NCBI RefSeq assembly: GCF_017875835.1
Contig: NZ_JAGING010000001.1
Location: 620,001 to 684,000, forward strand
Source: Psychrobacter sp. PL19
Lineage (GTDB): Bacteria > Pseudomonadota > Gammaproteobacteria > Pseudomonadales > Moraxellaceae
Direction: 5' to 3'
Length of the DNA stretch: 64,000 bases
The notes below the pieces were generated by a model, which was not told the origin of the DNA, did no database searches, and worked only from the letters and a program-made list of their open reading frames with translations. Both the position numbers and the translations under genes were made by a program. Positions 7,162 to 15,711 of the stretch are shown here, one piece after another. Each line of letters begins with the position of its first letter. Positions within the stretch are counted from its first letter, which is position 1.

Positions 7162-8736
7162 ATGAGACAACCCGCAACCGCATCTAATAGCCCTAGAAAC
7201 AATAAGAACAAGCCATCAAGCAACCTTAAAATGACTGGTAGCGTGCGCGTGCGTGTCATACGTACTTTACTTGCGATTCAAAATGGTCAGTCACTATCCA
7301 GCGTACTTGACCCCTTATTAAACAGTCTGCACGAGGGAGATAAAGGCTTTGCTCATGCGCTGTTATTGACAACATTGCGTCAGTGGTACGCTCTTGAACG
7401 TTTGCTTGATAGCTTGGCGGATAATAATATCGATGAGATCGAAGTCCGCACGACCATTCAAGTGGGGTTAACCCAGCTGTTATATTTGCAAGTTGCTGAT
7501 CATGCGGCGATTCATGAAACAGTTGAGGCGGTGAAAGAGATTGACTTTGCCCATGCCTCTGGTCTGGTTAATGCGATTTTGCGAAAAGTCGTTAAAAATA
7601 CCAATAAATTCCGTAAAAAATGTGATAAAAATCATAGTCTGCCTAATTGGCTTGCCTATCAGCTCAAGCAAGATTGGAGTGAAGAGTATCCAGCATTAAC
7701 TCAGGGATTACGCCAGCCTGCACCGATGTTTTTACGAGTCAATACTAATATTAATACTGTTGATGCCTATCAAGCAGCTTTAGAGCACGCCGATATCGAT
7801 GCTGAACTCGTTGAGTTGGTTAGCGATTTAAAACTACCAACTTCAGCGACGTCAGCTGATATCGCAAATACTAGCATCACCACTCAAGCATTGCGTCTAG
7901 GACAAACTATGGCCGTTAGTGGTTTGCCGTCATTTGCTGAAGGAGCGGTCAGTATTCAAGACATGAATGCTCAGCTCGCCGCGTCACTGATCAATCAAGC
8001 ACTTATTAATAAAGTAAGCTTAGATGGTAATACTACTGACATTCAGGTTTTAGATGCCTGTGCGGCACCTGGTGGTAAGCTCGCCCATTGGTTAGAGTTG
8101 CTAAATGCAGACAAGCAATCGCCACTGTTTCATGTGAAACATGATGGCAATAACAATAATGAAAGCGATGATAAAGATGCTTCGGTGGGCAGTCATGCAA
8201 TCAAGCTAACGGCTATCGATAATGAAGCGCCACGTATTGGGCGTATTCATGAGAATTTAGAGCGCCTACAATTAGAGTATTCTGAGCAGGTTGAACTTAA
8301 TATCGCTTGTGCTGATGCGACCAGATGGCAAGGAATAAGCAACAAAGCAGATAAAAACGAACCCGTATTTGACGCTATTCTACTCGATTCACCCTGTACT
8401 GCCACTGGAGTGATTCGTCGTCATCCTGACATTAGCTTATTGCGCGCTGAAGAAGATGTTGAGCAAACGGCGGCATTACAAGCAGAAATATTAGATAATC
8501 TATGGCCACAAGTAAAAGCTGGCGGCTATTTGTTATATATTACTTGTTCGATATTGAAGCAAGAAAACGTAGAACAGATGCAAGCCTTTTTAAACCATCA
8601 TACAGATGCAGCGGCTATTGAATTTACTGAAGCCTGCAGCTGGGGTATCGCTCAAGACATTGGTCGCCAATGTTTGCCTATTGATAGGGAAGGCGGTGAT
8701 GGTTTTTATTATGCATTGCTACATAAGACAGCTTAA
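7162..8736 (+). CDS. rsmB: 16S rRNA (cytosine-967-C5)-methyltransferase
   Basis: SAM-dependent m5C methyltransferase acting on C967 of 16S rRNA. The N-terminal NusB-like RNA-binding domain covers about 25-165 (DKGFAHALLLTTLRQW, HASGLVNAILRKV). The C-terminal Rossmann domain has the SAM loop DACAAPGGK (298-306), the conserved C412 in LLDSPCTATG, and catalytic C462 in YITCSI. At 524 residues it is longer than the usual about 430; the extra length is a basic N terminus and an N/D-rich insert at about 315-348. That insert contains a parS-like sequence (8126-8141) encoding LFHVKHD. AGGAAA lies about 12 bases upstream of the ATG. Confidence 0.95.
   Translation: MRQPATASNSPRNNKNKPSSNLKMTGSVRVRVIRTLLAIQNGQSLSSVLDPLLNSLHEGDKGFAHALLLTTLRQWYALERLLDSLADNNIDEIEVRTTIQVGLTQLLYLQVADHAAIHETVEAVKEIDFAHASGLVNAILRKVVKNTNKFRKKCDKNHSLPNWLAYQLKQDWSEEYPALTQGLRQPAPMFLRVNTNINTVDAYQAALEHADIDAELVELVSDLKLPTSATSADIANTSITTQALRLGQTMAVSGLPSFAEGAVSIQDMNAQLAASLINQALINKVSLDGNTTDIQVLDACAAPGGKLAHWLELLNADKQSPLFHVKHDGNNNNESDDKDASVGSHAIKLTAIDNEAPRIGRIHENLERLQLEYSEQVELNIACADATRWQGISNKADKNEPVFDAILLDSPCTATGVIRRHPDISLLRAEEDVEQTAALQAEILDNLWPQVKAGGYLLYITCSILKQENVEQMQAFLNHHTDAAAIEFTEACSWGIAQDIGRQCLPIDREGGDGFYYALLHKTA
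8126..8141. promoter_or_regulatory. parS-like site 4 inside rsmB
   Basis: TGTTTCATGTGAAACA matches 15 of 16 bases of the parS consensus TGTTTCACGTGAAACA. It lies in the segment encoding a variable, low-complexity insert of RsmB, where the protein tolerates an imposed DNA sequence. Confidence 0.75.
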
Positions 8737-8812
8737 TAACTTAATAAATAGGTACACATTTATATAGGTATATATTTACATAATCAGTTTAATTTAAAAA
8801 ACACAGTGTGAC

Positions 8813-8876
8813 TGGGAGAAAACTATGTAGCTGCTAGAGTGGCATAGCTACATAGCAATTGAGAGGTTTTCTCCCA
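8813..8876 (+). ncRNA. Nested hairpin upstream of thrC (possible leader RNA element)
   Basis: An outer 11-bp perfect stem (TGGGAGAAAAC 8813-8823 with GTTTTCTCCCA 8866-8876) encloses a perfect 10-bp hairpin (CTATGTAGCT 8823-8832 with AGCTACATAG 8846-8855). The two stems share base C8823, so they would stack or compete. No U-tract follows, so this is not an ordinary terminator. It ends 67 bp before the thrC ATG. No threonine-rich leader peptide is visible. The function is unknown: it may be a cis-acting leader, a processing site or an inverted-repeat element. Confidence 0.5.
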
Positions 8877-8943
8877 CTCGTATGTGACTATAAACGGCCT
8901 TATTTCTAAAATATTAAAAAATCATTACAGGTAGGAAAATGCT

Positions 8944-10365
8944 ATGAAGTATATCAGTACCCGTGGTCAGACAGCACCGATAGATTTTAGTGATGTGCTG
9001 TTAATGGGGCTCGCGCCTGATGGTGGCTTAATGCTACCTGAGCATTATCCGCTGATTGACAACGCCACGCTTGATGAATGGCGTACGCTCAGTTATCCCA
9101 AGCTTGCTCTAGCAGTGATGCAGCGCTTTGCCACTGATATTCCTTATGCTGACCTGCAAGACATCGTTGAGCGTACTTATACCGCTGAAGTATTTGGTAG
9201 CGCAGAGATTGTTCCGGTTCGTAAGCTTGAAGACAACTTATATATTTTAGGCTTGTCGAATGGGCCTACCTTAGCCTTTAAAGATGTAGCGATGCAATTT
9301 TTAGGTAATACTTTCGAATATGTACTCAAACAAAAAGATGCCCGAATTACTATTATTGGCGCGACCAGTGGTGATACTGGCAGTGCCGCTGAATACGCCC
9401 TCCGTGGTAAAGACAATATCGAAGTCTTTATGTTATCGCCATATGGCAAGATGAGTGAGTTCCAGCGTGCGCAGATGTACAGCCTGACTGATGATAATAT
9501 TCATAATATCGCTATCGATGGTATGTTTGATGATTGCCAAGATATCGTTAAAGCCTTACAACAAGATGCTGAATTTAAAGCGGCCTATAATTTAGGAACG
9601 GTTAATTCTATCAATTGGGGACGGATACTGGCGCAGATTGTTTATTATTTTAAAGCTTATTTTGCCGTGACTAGCAGTAACGATCAGCAGGTTAGCTTTA
9701 GTATTCCATCAGGCAACTTTGGTAATATTTGTGCTGGTCATATTGCCCGTGAAATGGGCTTGCCGATTGGGCGCTTAATAGTTGCTACTAACGAAAATGA
9801 CGTGCTCAACGACTTCTTTAATAAAGGGGCTTATCAGCCGCGTCCGACGGATAAAACCTATATCACTTCTAGTCCATCAATGGATATCTCTAAAGCCTCT
9901 AACTTTGAGCGCTTTGTTTACATGCTGCTAGATAGAGACAGCGCGCGTGTTCATGAGTTATTTGAAGGGGTAAAATCAGGACAAGGTTTTGATTTATCAG
10001 ATTTGCTGGAAGCAGTAAATTCACGTTACGGCTTTGCAGCCGGTAAATCTAATCATAGCGACCGTCTGAAAACTATAAAAGCGCTATATGAACAACATGG
10101 CGAACTGGTCGATCCACATACTGCAGATGGCATCAAAGTCGCTAAAGAATTACAGCAAGAGGGCGAGATTATAGTTTGTGCTGAGACGGCATTGCCCGTT
10201 AAATTTTCTGAGACTATTATCGAAGCTATTGGCCAGATAGATATTGCACGTCCTGCCCATACCGAAGGCTTAGAGGATTTACCGCAGCATGTGGTGATTC
10301 TAGATAATGATGCGCAATTGGTCGCTGAACGAATACGTCAGCGTGTCACACCAAACCCAGCATAA
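8944..10365 (+). CDS. thrC: Threonine synthase
   Basis: PLP enzyme making L-threonine from O-phospho-L-homoserine. The 473 residues fit the long bacterial class. N-terminal MKYISTRGQTAPIDFSDVLL is typical. The PLP lysine is K113 in LAFKDVAMQF, and GATSGDTGSAA binds the cofactor phosphate. AGGTAGGA upstream supports the ATG. hom is not adjacent. A nested hairpin lies upstream and a 58-bp palindrome immediately downstream (10376-10433). Confidence 0.97.
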   Translation: MKYISTRGQTAPIDFSDVLLMGLAPDGGLMLPEHYPLIDNATLDEWRTLSYPKLALAVMQRFATDIPYADLQDIVERTYTAEVFGSAEIVPVRKLEDNLYILGLSNGPTLAFKDVAMQFLGNTFEYVLKQKDARITIIGATSGDTGSAAEYALRGKDNIEVFMLSPYGKMSEFQRAQMYSLTDDNIHNIAIDGMFDDCQDIVKALQQDAEFKAAYNLGTVNSINWGRILAQIVYYFKAYFAVTSSNDQQVSFSIPSGNFGNICAGHIAREMGLPIGRLIVATNENDVLNDFFNKGAYQPRPTDKTYITSSPSMDISKASNFERFVYMLLDRDSARVHELFEGVKSGQGFDLSDLLEAVNSRYGFAAGKSNHSDRLKTIKALYEQHGELVDPHTADGIKVAKELQQEGEIIVCAETALPVKFSETIIEAIGQIDIARPAHTEGLEDLPQHVVILDNDAQLVAERIRQRVTPNPA

Positions 10366-10375
10366 ATTTAGAAAG

Positions 10376-10433
10376 TGCCATTAACAACAAGGGCTTTGTT
10401 TCACATGAAACAAAGCCCTTGTTGTTAATGGCA
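10376..10433 (+). terminator. 58-bp palindrome after thrC with a parS-like tip (site 5)
   Basis: Near-perfect inverted repeat with 28-base arms (from TGCCATTAACAACAAGGGC to its complement) and a single central CA mismatch. The apex GTTTCACATGAAAC (10398-10411) is 13 of 14 to the parS core. It starts 10 bp after the thrC stop, where it could end transcription or protect the 3' end, though only a short A/T tail follows. DNA hairpin and ParB-site functions may be superimposed here. Confidence 0.75.
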
Positions 10434-10701
10434 GAAAATTAAGTCAATTTAATATTAGAGAATAAGCTTAACAACCTTAACAAGCTTAAGCTTTTGCAAA
10501 ACAGCGTTTGGTATTGTGCTATGGTTCATATCATTGTAAACTCAAAAAGCACTACTTTTAAGTATTGGTTTGAACACTGCTATAGAAACAAGATCTATAA
10601 AAACAAGCTCAGATAAATGCGTGCTTTGTGTTAATAGCTAATGATGGTTGATAATTAATCAGTGGTAACCACAACAGCCTCAACGCTATATTTTACCCAT
10701 T

Positions 10702-11811
10702 ATGGATATGATAATGAAAATAAGCCTAAACGGTATGGCAAAAGCGCTGCTGATCACCATATTTAGTAGTGTAATATTGATCCCTACTGCCTATGCTAAC
10801 AATCCACTGCCAACTATCAAAGCAGATGCGCCCAATCGCTATACGGTCAAAAAAGGCGATACTTTATGGGATATCTCTGGTCGTTATTTAGACAGTCCAT
10901 GGCGTTGGAAAGAAATTTGGGCGACTAATAAACAAATCAAGAATCCTAATCTTATTTATCCTAACGATATTCTTATCTTATGCGTAATTCAGGGCAAGAC
11001 CTTAATTGGTGTTGACACTGGTGAAGGCTGTGCAGGGGTAGAAAAACAACTGACTGGTAATATGGTCGCTAGCAGCGTAACGATTACCTCGACTGCCAAT
11101 AGTATTCCAGCGATTCCAATGACGGCAATCCAACATTGGCTTGATAAAACCATCATTGTTAATCCCAAAGATTTTAATACCACACCCTATGTGCTAGCGT
11201 CTAAAACACGCAACCTTATTACAGCTAGTGGTGATAAAATTTATGCCAAGGGTGTACCGCTTATCGTTGGTCAGCGCTATGGGGTCTACCGCGAAGGCGA
11301 GATGTACGTCGATCCTAGGACTCAAAAAATCATCGGCTTAGAAGTGACACAAGTGGCGACTGGCTTGGCCACTAACGTGGCAAGTAACGGCGTAACCAGC
11401 TTGCAGCTCACTGACAGCTATGACAAAGAAGTACGTGAAGGTGATCGCGTTTTTGTTGAGTTAGACAATGCTATTCCACCGGTGTTTTATCCGACGCCTG
11501 CTACCGTCAATCGTGGTGGTATGATCGTACGCGTGATGGACTCCATTAGCTCAGCGGCGCGTGGCAGTGTGGTCGCTATTAACTTGGGTAGCATTCATGG
11601 TGCCAAACCAGGTGATGTATTGACGGTTTACCAGAAAGGACCGCTAGTGCGCGATACCATCGATAATGACACCCCAGTACGTTTGCCAAGCGAACCGACT
11701 GGTATGGTGATGGTATTTAATACCTTTGATGATATCAGTTATGCGTATGTGCTGAGCTCTGAGTTACCCCTTAATGTCGGTGATCAGTTGCTACCGCCAC
11801 CTTACTTATAG
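10702..11811 (+). CDS. Secreted LysM-domain protein, TsaP-like
   Basis: A 369-residue exported protein with a signal peptide (hydrophobic stretch [17 protein letters not shown], cleavage likely after AYA near residue 32). A LysM peptidoglycan-binding domain follows (about 47-95: [17 protein letters not shown]...[11 protein letters not shown]). The remainder is a beta-rich region that carries no motif I can name. Its place before dprA and tsaC matches the Pseudomonas LysM gene whose relatives (TsaP) anchor the type IV pilus secretin to peptidoglycan. That role is inference from synteny and architecture. A start at the ATG at 10714 (MKISLNG) would give a more typical signal peptide; neither start has a strong ribosome site. 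Confidence 0.85.
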   Translation: MDMIMKISLNGMAKALLITIFSSVILIPTAYANNPLPTIKADAPNRYTVKKGDTLWDISGRYLDSPWRWKEIWATNKQIKNPNLIYPNDILILCVIQGKTLIGVDTGEGCAGVEKQLTGNMVASSVTITSTANSIPAIPMTAIQHWLDKTIIVNPKDFNTTPYVLASKTRNLITASGDKIYAKGVPLIVGQRYGVYREGEMYVDPRTQKIIGLEVTQVATGLATNVASNGVTSLQLTDSYDKEVREGDRVFVELDNAIPPVFYPTPATVNRGGMIVRVMDSISSAARGSVVAINLGSIHGAKPGDVLTVYQKGPLVRDTIDNDTPVRLPSEPTGMVMVFNTFDDISYAYVLSSELPLNVGDQLLPPPYL

Positions 11812-11872
11812 GCGTTTATAATCTACTAATACGAATTATTCAATACGAGCTAGCCAATACGAGCAGACAATT

Positions 11873-13159
11873 ATGCCGGTAACTTCATCTCTCTTCTCCG
11901 ACAATCAGCGCGCCGTATTGGCATTATGGTATGAGGTCAATGCGTCGTTATCCGCTTATCATAAGCTTATCAGTACCTTTGGTAGCGCGCAGCAAGCATG
12001 GACCACTAAGACTGAGGGCTGGCGGCAACTGGGTATCCATCATACTCATATTAAGCGCCACGAGCAGCAAGATCAGACCATAGCCAGTATTGAAGTTATT
12101 GAGCAAGCGCTAAAGGCTGGGAATTATCAGTTACTTTTTGCTGATCAGCCTGACTATCCGGCACAGTTGCTGCAAATATACTATCCACCGCCACTTTTAT
12201 TTTATCGTGGTAATAGCGCGTTGCTCCATCAAGCGCAAATCGCTATCGTTGGTAGCCGAAAACCCAGTAACCATGCGCAAAAGATTACCTTTGATATAGC
12301 ACAATATCTGGCGCAAGCGGGGTATGTTATCACTAGCGGTTTGGCAATTGGCGTGGACAAGCGGGCGCATTTAGGCGCTTTGGCACAAACTGATTCTGAC
12401 TACCAGGGTCGCACGATTGGTGTGATGGGTACTGGTATCAATGTTTGTTACCCCAATCATCATGATAAATTGTTTGATCAAATTATCGATCAGGGTGGCT
12501 GTCTTGTCAGTGAGTTATTGCCACATACCCAGCCACATAAGCATACTTTTCCACGGCGTAATCGCTTGGTTGCTGGACTCAGTTTGGCAACCATTGTCAC
12601 TGAGGCCACCATTAAAAGTGGCTCGCTGATTACTGCGCGGCTCACCTCTGATCAGGGCAAACAAGTTTTTGCCGTTCCAAGTCATATCGATAACAGTAAT
12701 GCTGAAGGCTGCCATCATCTGATCCGTGAAGGCGCAACGTTGATATATCATCCTCATCAAGTGCTGGACGACGTCAGTACGCAACTACCGAATCACAGTC
12801 TAACGAATCACAGCCTACCGAATCATAATTTACCGAATCATAATTTACCGAATCACAGTCAGCCTAGCAACTATGCGCATAGCTCTTCTGAAAACAACCT
12901 ATCTAAAGATAATGTTTATTCGCTAGCCCTAGCCAATACCGAGCAACTTGCAAATGCTAGGCAAAAAACATCGCCTCTTAACGTTACTATACCTAAGCAT
13001 CTAGATGCTGTTTTTAGTCAACTTGACTGGCATGGACAAGATCTAGATGCCTTATTGATGTCCACAGGATTATCACCACCACAATTGATCGGGCAGCTGA
13101 TGGAGCTTGAGTTATTAGGGGTTATCAGTGAACAAGGTGGGCGTTATTTACGGGTATAG
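11873..13159 (+). CDS. dprA: DNA-processing protein DprA (Smf)
   Basis: Single-stranded DNA-binding protein that loads RecA during natural transformation. The Rossmann-like core has IAIVGSRKPS (122-132), VITSGLAIGVD (152-162), VMGTGIN and SGSLITARLTSDQGKQVFAVPS (249-270). The C-terminal winged-helix domain covers about 372-428. Between them lies a hydrophilic linker with five units of P/TNHSL/NL type (about 305-330), encoded by a 15-bp tandem repeat. The N terminus (about 10-60) resembles the usual SAM-like region. 428 residues is somewhat longer than average because of the linker. comM at 29.9 kb is another competence gene in this window. Confidence 0.95.
   Translation: MPVTSSLFSDNQRAVLALWYEVNASLSAYHKLISTFGSAQQAWTTKTEGWRQLGIHHTHIKRHEQQDQTIASIEVIEQALKAGNYQLLFADQPDYPAQLLQIYYPPPLLFYRGNSALLHQAQIAIVGSRKPSNHAQKITFDIAQYLAQAGYVITSGLAIGVDKRAHLGALAQTDSDYQGRTIGVMGTGINVCYPNHHDKLFDQIIDQGGCLVSELLPHTQPHKHTFPRRNRLVAGLSLATIVTEATIKSGSLITARLTSDQGKQVFAVPSHIDNSNAEGCHHLIREGATLIYHPHQVLDDVSTQLPNHSLTNHSLPNHNLPNHNLPNHSQPSNYAHSSSENNLSKDNVYSLALANTEQLANARQKTSPLNVTIPKHLDAVFSQLDWHGQDLDALLMSTGLSPPQLIGQLMELELLGVISEQGGRYLRV
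12787..12861. repeat. 5 x 15-bp tandem repeat inside dprA
   Basis: Units of the form ACCGAATCACAGTCT / ACCGAATCATAATTT; units 3 and 4 are identical. The frame is kept and encodes PNHSL/PNHNL repeats in the linker before the winged-helix domain. Confidence 0.92.
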
Positions 13160-13295
13160 TTGTTTGTTTTAATAGCGACAATTGCTTACTTAGTATTGAT
13201 TGCTTATGGTTATTATTCATTCTTAATATTGTGCAGACCTTAGTTTTTTTGAGGACAATTTTAAAGACTACTTTTTGAGGCTTCAAGCGTAGATT

Positions 13296-14015
13296 ATGAA
13301 ATCATCCAAGTCTTATTCCACGCCGTTAATGACTAAATCTACCACCCAAGCCGCTCAATGGCTGAGTGCAGGGCAGCTGCTCGTTTATCCGACCGAAAGT
13401 GTTTGGGGTATTGGCTGTGACGCTTTTAATCAGCGGGCAGTACAGCAATTACTCACTATCAAGCAGCGTCCAGTAGACAAAGGAATGATTGTGGTGACTG
13501 ATAGCGTTGACCGTATCGCGCCTTTATTAGAGGCCTTAAGCACTGAACAGCGTCAAACCGTTCTTGATAGCTGGGATACCGCGCCTAATACGGTATCACA
13601 GCAAGCGCATACCTGGTTATTACCTTTGCCTCAGTCATTATCTCAATCATTACCTCAATCATTATCTCAATCATTATCTCAATCGTCGTCTCGACCATTA
13701 TTTAATGCACTTGCGGTACCTATTCCAGCTTGGATTAGCGGGGCTCATAATAGCGTGGCGGTACGTGTTATTAGTCACCCTTTGATTCAACAGCTGTGTG
13801 CCCAAGTAGTTTCAGCAGCCAATCCTTACGGTTTTATCGTCTCGACCAGCTGTAATCTTTCAAGTCAGCCACCAGCGTTATCGTTAGCCCAAGCCCAAGC
13901 TTATTTTATGAGTAGTGATTTTTCTACTCACGTCGGTTATTTAGAAGGGGAGACCTTAGGCTACCAGCTACCTAGCCAAATCGGAGATGCACTGACTGGG
14001 CGGATTATTCGTTAA
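13296..14015 (+). CDS. tsaC: L-threonylcarbamoyladenylate synthase TsaC (Sua5/YciO/YrdC)
   Basis: Makes threonylcarbamoyl-AMP from threonine, bicarbonate and ATP for t6A modification of tRNA. Seen: LLVYPTESVWGIGCDAFN (near 28-45), IKQRPVDKGMIVV, a central region ending in WISGAHNSVAVRV, and the nucleotide-binding SAANPYGFIVSTSC. The internal ATG 36 bases downstream (MTKSTTQAAQWL) fits the usual N terminus better. A 12-bp repeat adds a QSL-rich loop (about 112-131). The 239 residues exceed the usual about 185-190 because of these two extensions. The position after dprA is conserved in Pseudomonas-type genomes. Confidence 0.93.
   Translation: MKSSKSYSTPLMTKSTTQAAQWLSAGQLLVYPTESVWGIGCDAFNQRAVQQLLTIKQRPVDKGMIVVTDSVDRIAPLLEALSTEQRQTVLDSWDTAPNTVSQQAHTWLLPLPQSLSQSLPQSLSQSLSQSSSRPLFNALAVPIPAWISGAHNSVAVRVISHPLIQQLCAQVVSAANPYGFIVSTSCNLSSQPPALSLAQAQAYFMSSDFSTHVGYLEGETLGYQLPSQIGDALTGRIIR
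13629..13688. repeat. 5 x 12-bp tandem repeat inside tsaC
   Basis: Units TCTCAATCATTA / CCTCAATCATTA (third base pairs vary), encoding SQSL/PQSL repeats in a surface loop of TsaC. The frame is preserved because the unit is a multiple of three. Confidence 0.9.
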
Positions 14016-14183
14016 GGCAAATTACTCTGTTTTCTTGGGATAGATAAGACAGTGACTATTAAGTTAAATGAGTTAAATTATAGTAAAACCTATGATAGTG
14101 ATTTTATATTTCAAGTTTTCCTTGATACTTTATGATTTAGTTTTTAATAGCAATAGAATAATAGTGAAAGCCAATCATTCAGT

Positions 14184-14321
14184 TATAGTTAAAATACCTT
14201 AAAAACGCGACGGTACTACTGGTATAAGCTTTTTGTAGCCTCTGTCTGCGTAGGCACAGCAAGCAAGAAAAACTTATGCCAGCAGTATGTTATGTATCGA
14301 TATTACTTTTCATTGACTATA
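14184..14321 (-). repeat. 138-bp TATAGT repeat, copy 2
   Basis: Near-identical to the copy at 1333-1470 and in the same orientation: begins TATAGTTAAAATACC, ends CATTGACTATA. It fills much of the 478-bp gap between tsaC and the epimerase gene; nothing else is recognisable in that gap. Confidence 0.92.
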
Positions 14322-14493
14322 GCTTAGATTGACCCAGAATGTGGTCGTATGCGGCTCGTGCCTAGTTAAAGGGTCTGCTTACCTTACCAAAAGCATGTAA
14401 AACCAGTTTTGACAACCCATCTAAAAAAGGCCACGATATTTATTAAGGGCTATATTAGTTTGGATGTCTATAAATAACCATAAGGAAGCGAAT

Positions 14494-15471
14494 ATGAATA
14501 TTTTAATCAGTGGTGGATCAGGGTTTTTAGGCAGCGCGTTTAGTGATGAGCTCATGAAACGTCATAATGATACTGACAGAGATTTAGGCATCACCTGGTT
14601 AACACGTGATAGCAGTCAGGCACACCCCAGTATGATTAATATGATGACTTATGATGAGCTGGCGCAGACGGACAAAAGCTTTGATGTCATCTTAAATCTC
14701 GCTGGTGCTGGTATTGCTGACTCACGTTGGAGTGATAGCCGCAAAGAGCAACTGCTCGCCAGTCGTATCAAGCCTACCGAGTCGTTAATAGCATTTATAG
14801 CGCGTACCAGCCTCAAGCCTAAATTATTGGTTAGTGGTTCAGCGATTGGCTGGTATGGTACGCAAGGTGACAAGCCACTAACTGAGAGCAGTGCCTCTGA
14901 GACCGACTTTTCGCATCGCTTATGTGATGAATGGGAGCAATTGGCCCTAACAGCAACTGAGTACGGCGTACCAGTCGCTATCGTACGAACGGGTGTGGTT
15001 ATTCACCCTAAAGGCGGTATGCTTGGTAAGCTGCTATTGCCATTTAAGCTAGGACTTGGTGGACAATTGAGTGATGGTAAGCAAATCATGAGCTGGGTTA
15101 GCCGTGACGATTGGGTAGGGGCGACCATTTTTATTATTGAACAACATCTGACAGAAAAAACTGACACTCAGCAGAGCGATAGCATAACCACTGCTGAGAA
15201 TACTATAAGCTCAGAAAATTCTACGTCAGCAGTGGTATATAACTTGACGGCGCCCAATCCAGTGACCAATCATACCTTCACCAAAGACGTTGGCGCGTGG
15301 TTGCATCGCCCCACCTTCTTTACCTTACCAAGTCCTTTGCTAAAGCTTATGTTTGGTGAGATGTCGACCTTACTGATTGATGGACAGAAGGTATTGCCAC
15401 AAGCACTGGATAATGCTGGTTATGAATTTAAGCAACCGACGCTCAAACAAGCATTAGAACAACAGGAATAG
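14494..15471 (+). CDS. NAD(P)-dependent epimerase-like protein, YfcH/TIGR01777 family
   Basis: A 325-residue extended short-chain dehydrogenase-fold protein. The N-terminal nucleotide-binding motif is MNILISGGSGFLGSAF. SGSAIGWYGTQGD, the active-site-type YG region and the C-terminal family signature (VYNLTAPNPVTNHTF, then LPSPLLKLMFGEMS) identify the family, whose substrate is unknown. AAGGAAG at 14481-14487 points to the ATG at 14494; the ATG at 14464 lies upstream of this ribosome site and is rejected. A variable insert (about 225-245) is rich in T, S, E and D. Confidence 0.9.
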   Translation: MNILISGGSGFLGSAFSDELMKRHNDTDRDLGITWLTRDSSQAHPSMINMMTYDELAQTDKSFDVILNLAGAGIADSRWSDSRKEQLLASRIKPTESLIAFIARTSLKPKLLVSGSAIGWYGTQGDKPLTESSASETDFSHRLCDEWEQLALTATEYGVPVAIVRTGVVIHPKGGMLGKLLLPFKLGLGGQLSDGKQIMSWVSRDDWVGATIFIIEQHLTEKTDTQQSDSITTAENTISSENSTSAVVYNLTAPNPVTNHTFTKDVGAWLHRPTFFTLPSPLLKLMFGEMSTLLIDGQKVLPQALDNAGYEFKQPTLKQALEQQE

Positions 15472-15486
15472 TAGGAATTAAAATGA

Positions 15487-15520
15487 GCAATGTTTCATGT
15501 GAAACATTGCGGGTTTTCTT
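15487..15520 (+). terminator. Rho-independent-like terminator whose stem is parS-like site 6
   Basis: GCAATGTTTCATGTGAAACATTGC (15487-15510) is a 24-base palindrome with only its central TG unpaired, 16 bp after the epimerase stop and followed by a T-rich stretch (GGGTTTTCTT). Its centre TGTTTCATGTGAAACA (15491-15506) is 15 of 16 to the parS consensus. Confidence 0.75.
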
Positions 15521-15711
15521 CCTTTAATACTGATGAAATAAACAGCCTAATAACATCTAAGCGCAACCCCAAGAGCACCAGTAATGCGAGCAGTTGATGA
15601 CTATAATTTTAGTGCAAAAATGCTGAATTTTTAAACAGAAACATCAGAGTAGTAGAGGTTTGAGGCAACCTATCATAAGATAAGGCTATCTTTATATAAT
15701 CAGAATTTATT

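Noticed and set aside
14464-14493. Earlier ATG for the YfcH-like gene
   Set aside because: The strong ribosome site AAGGAAG lies downstream of it and points to the ATG at 14494.
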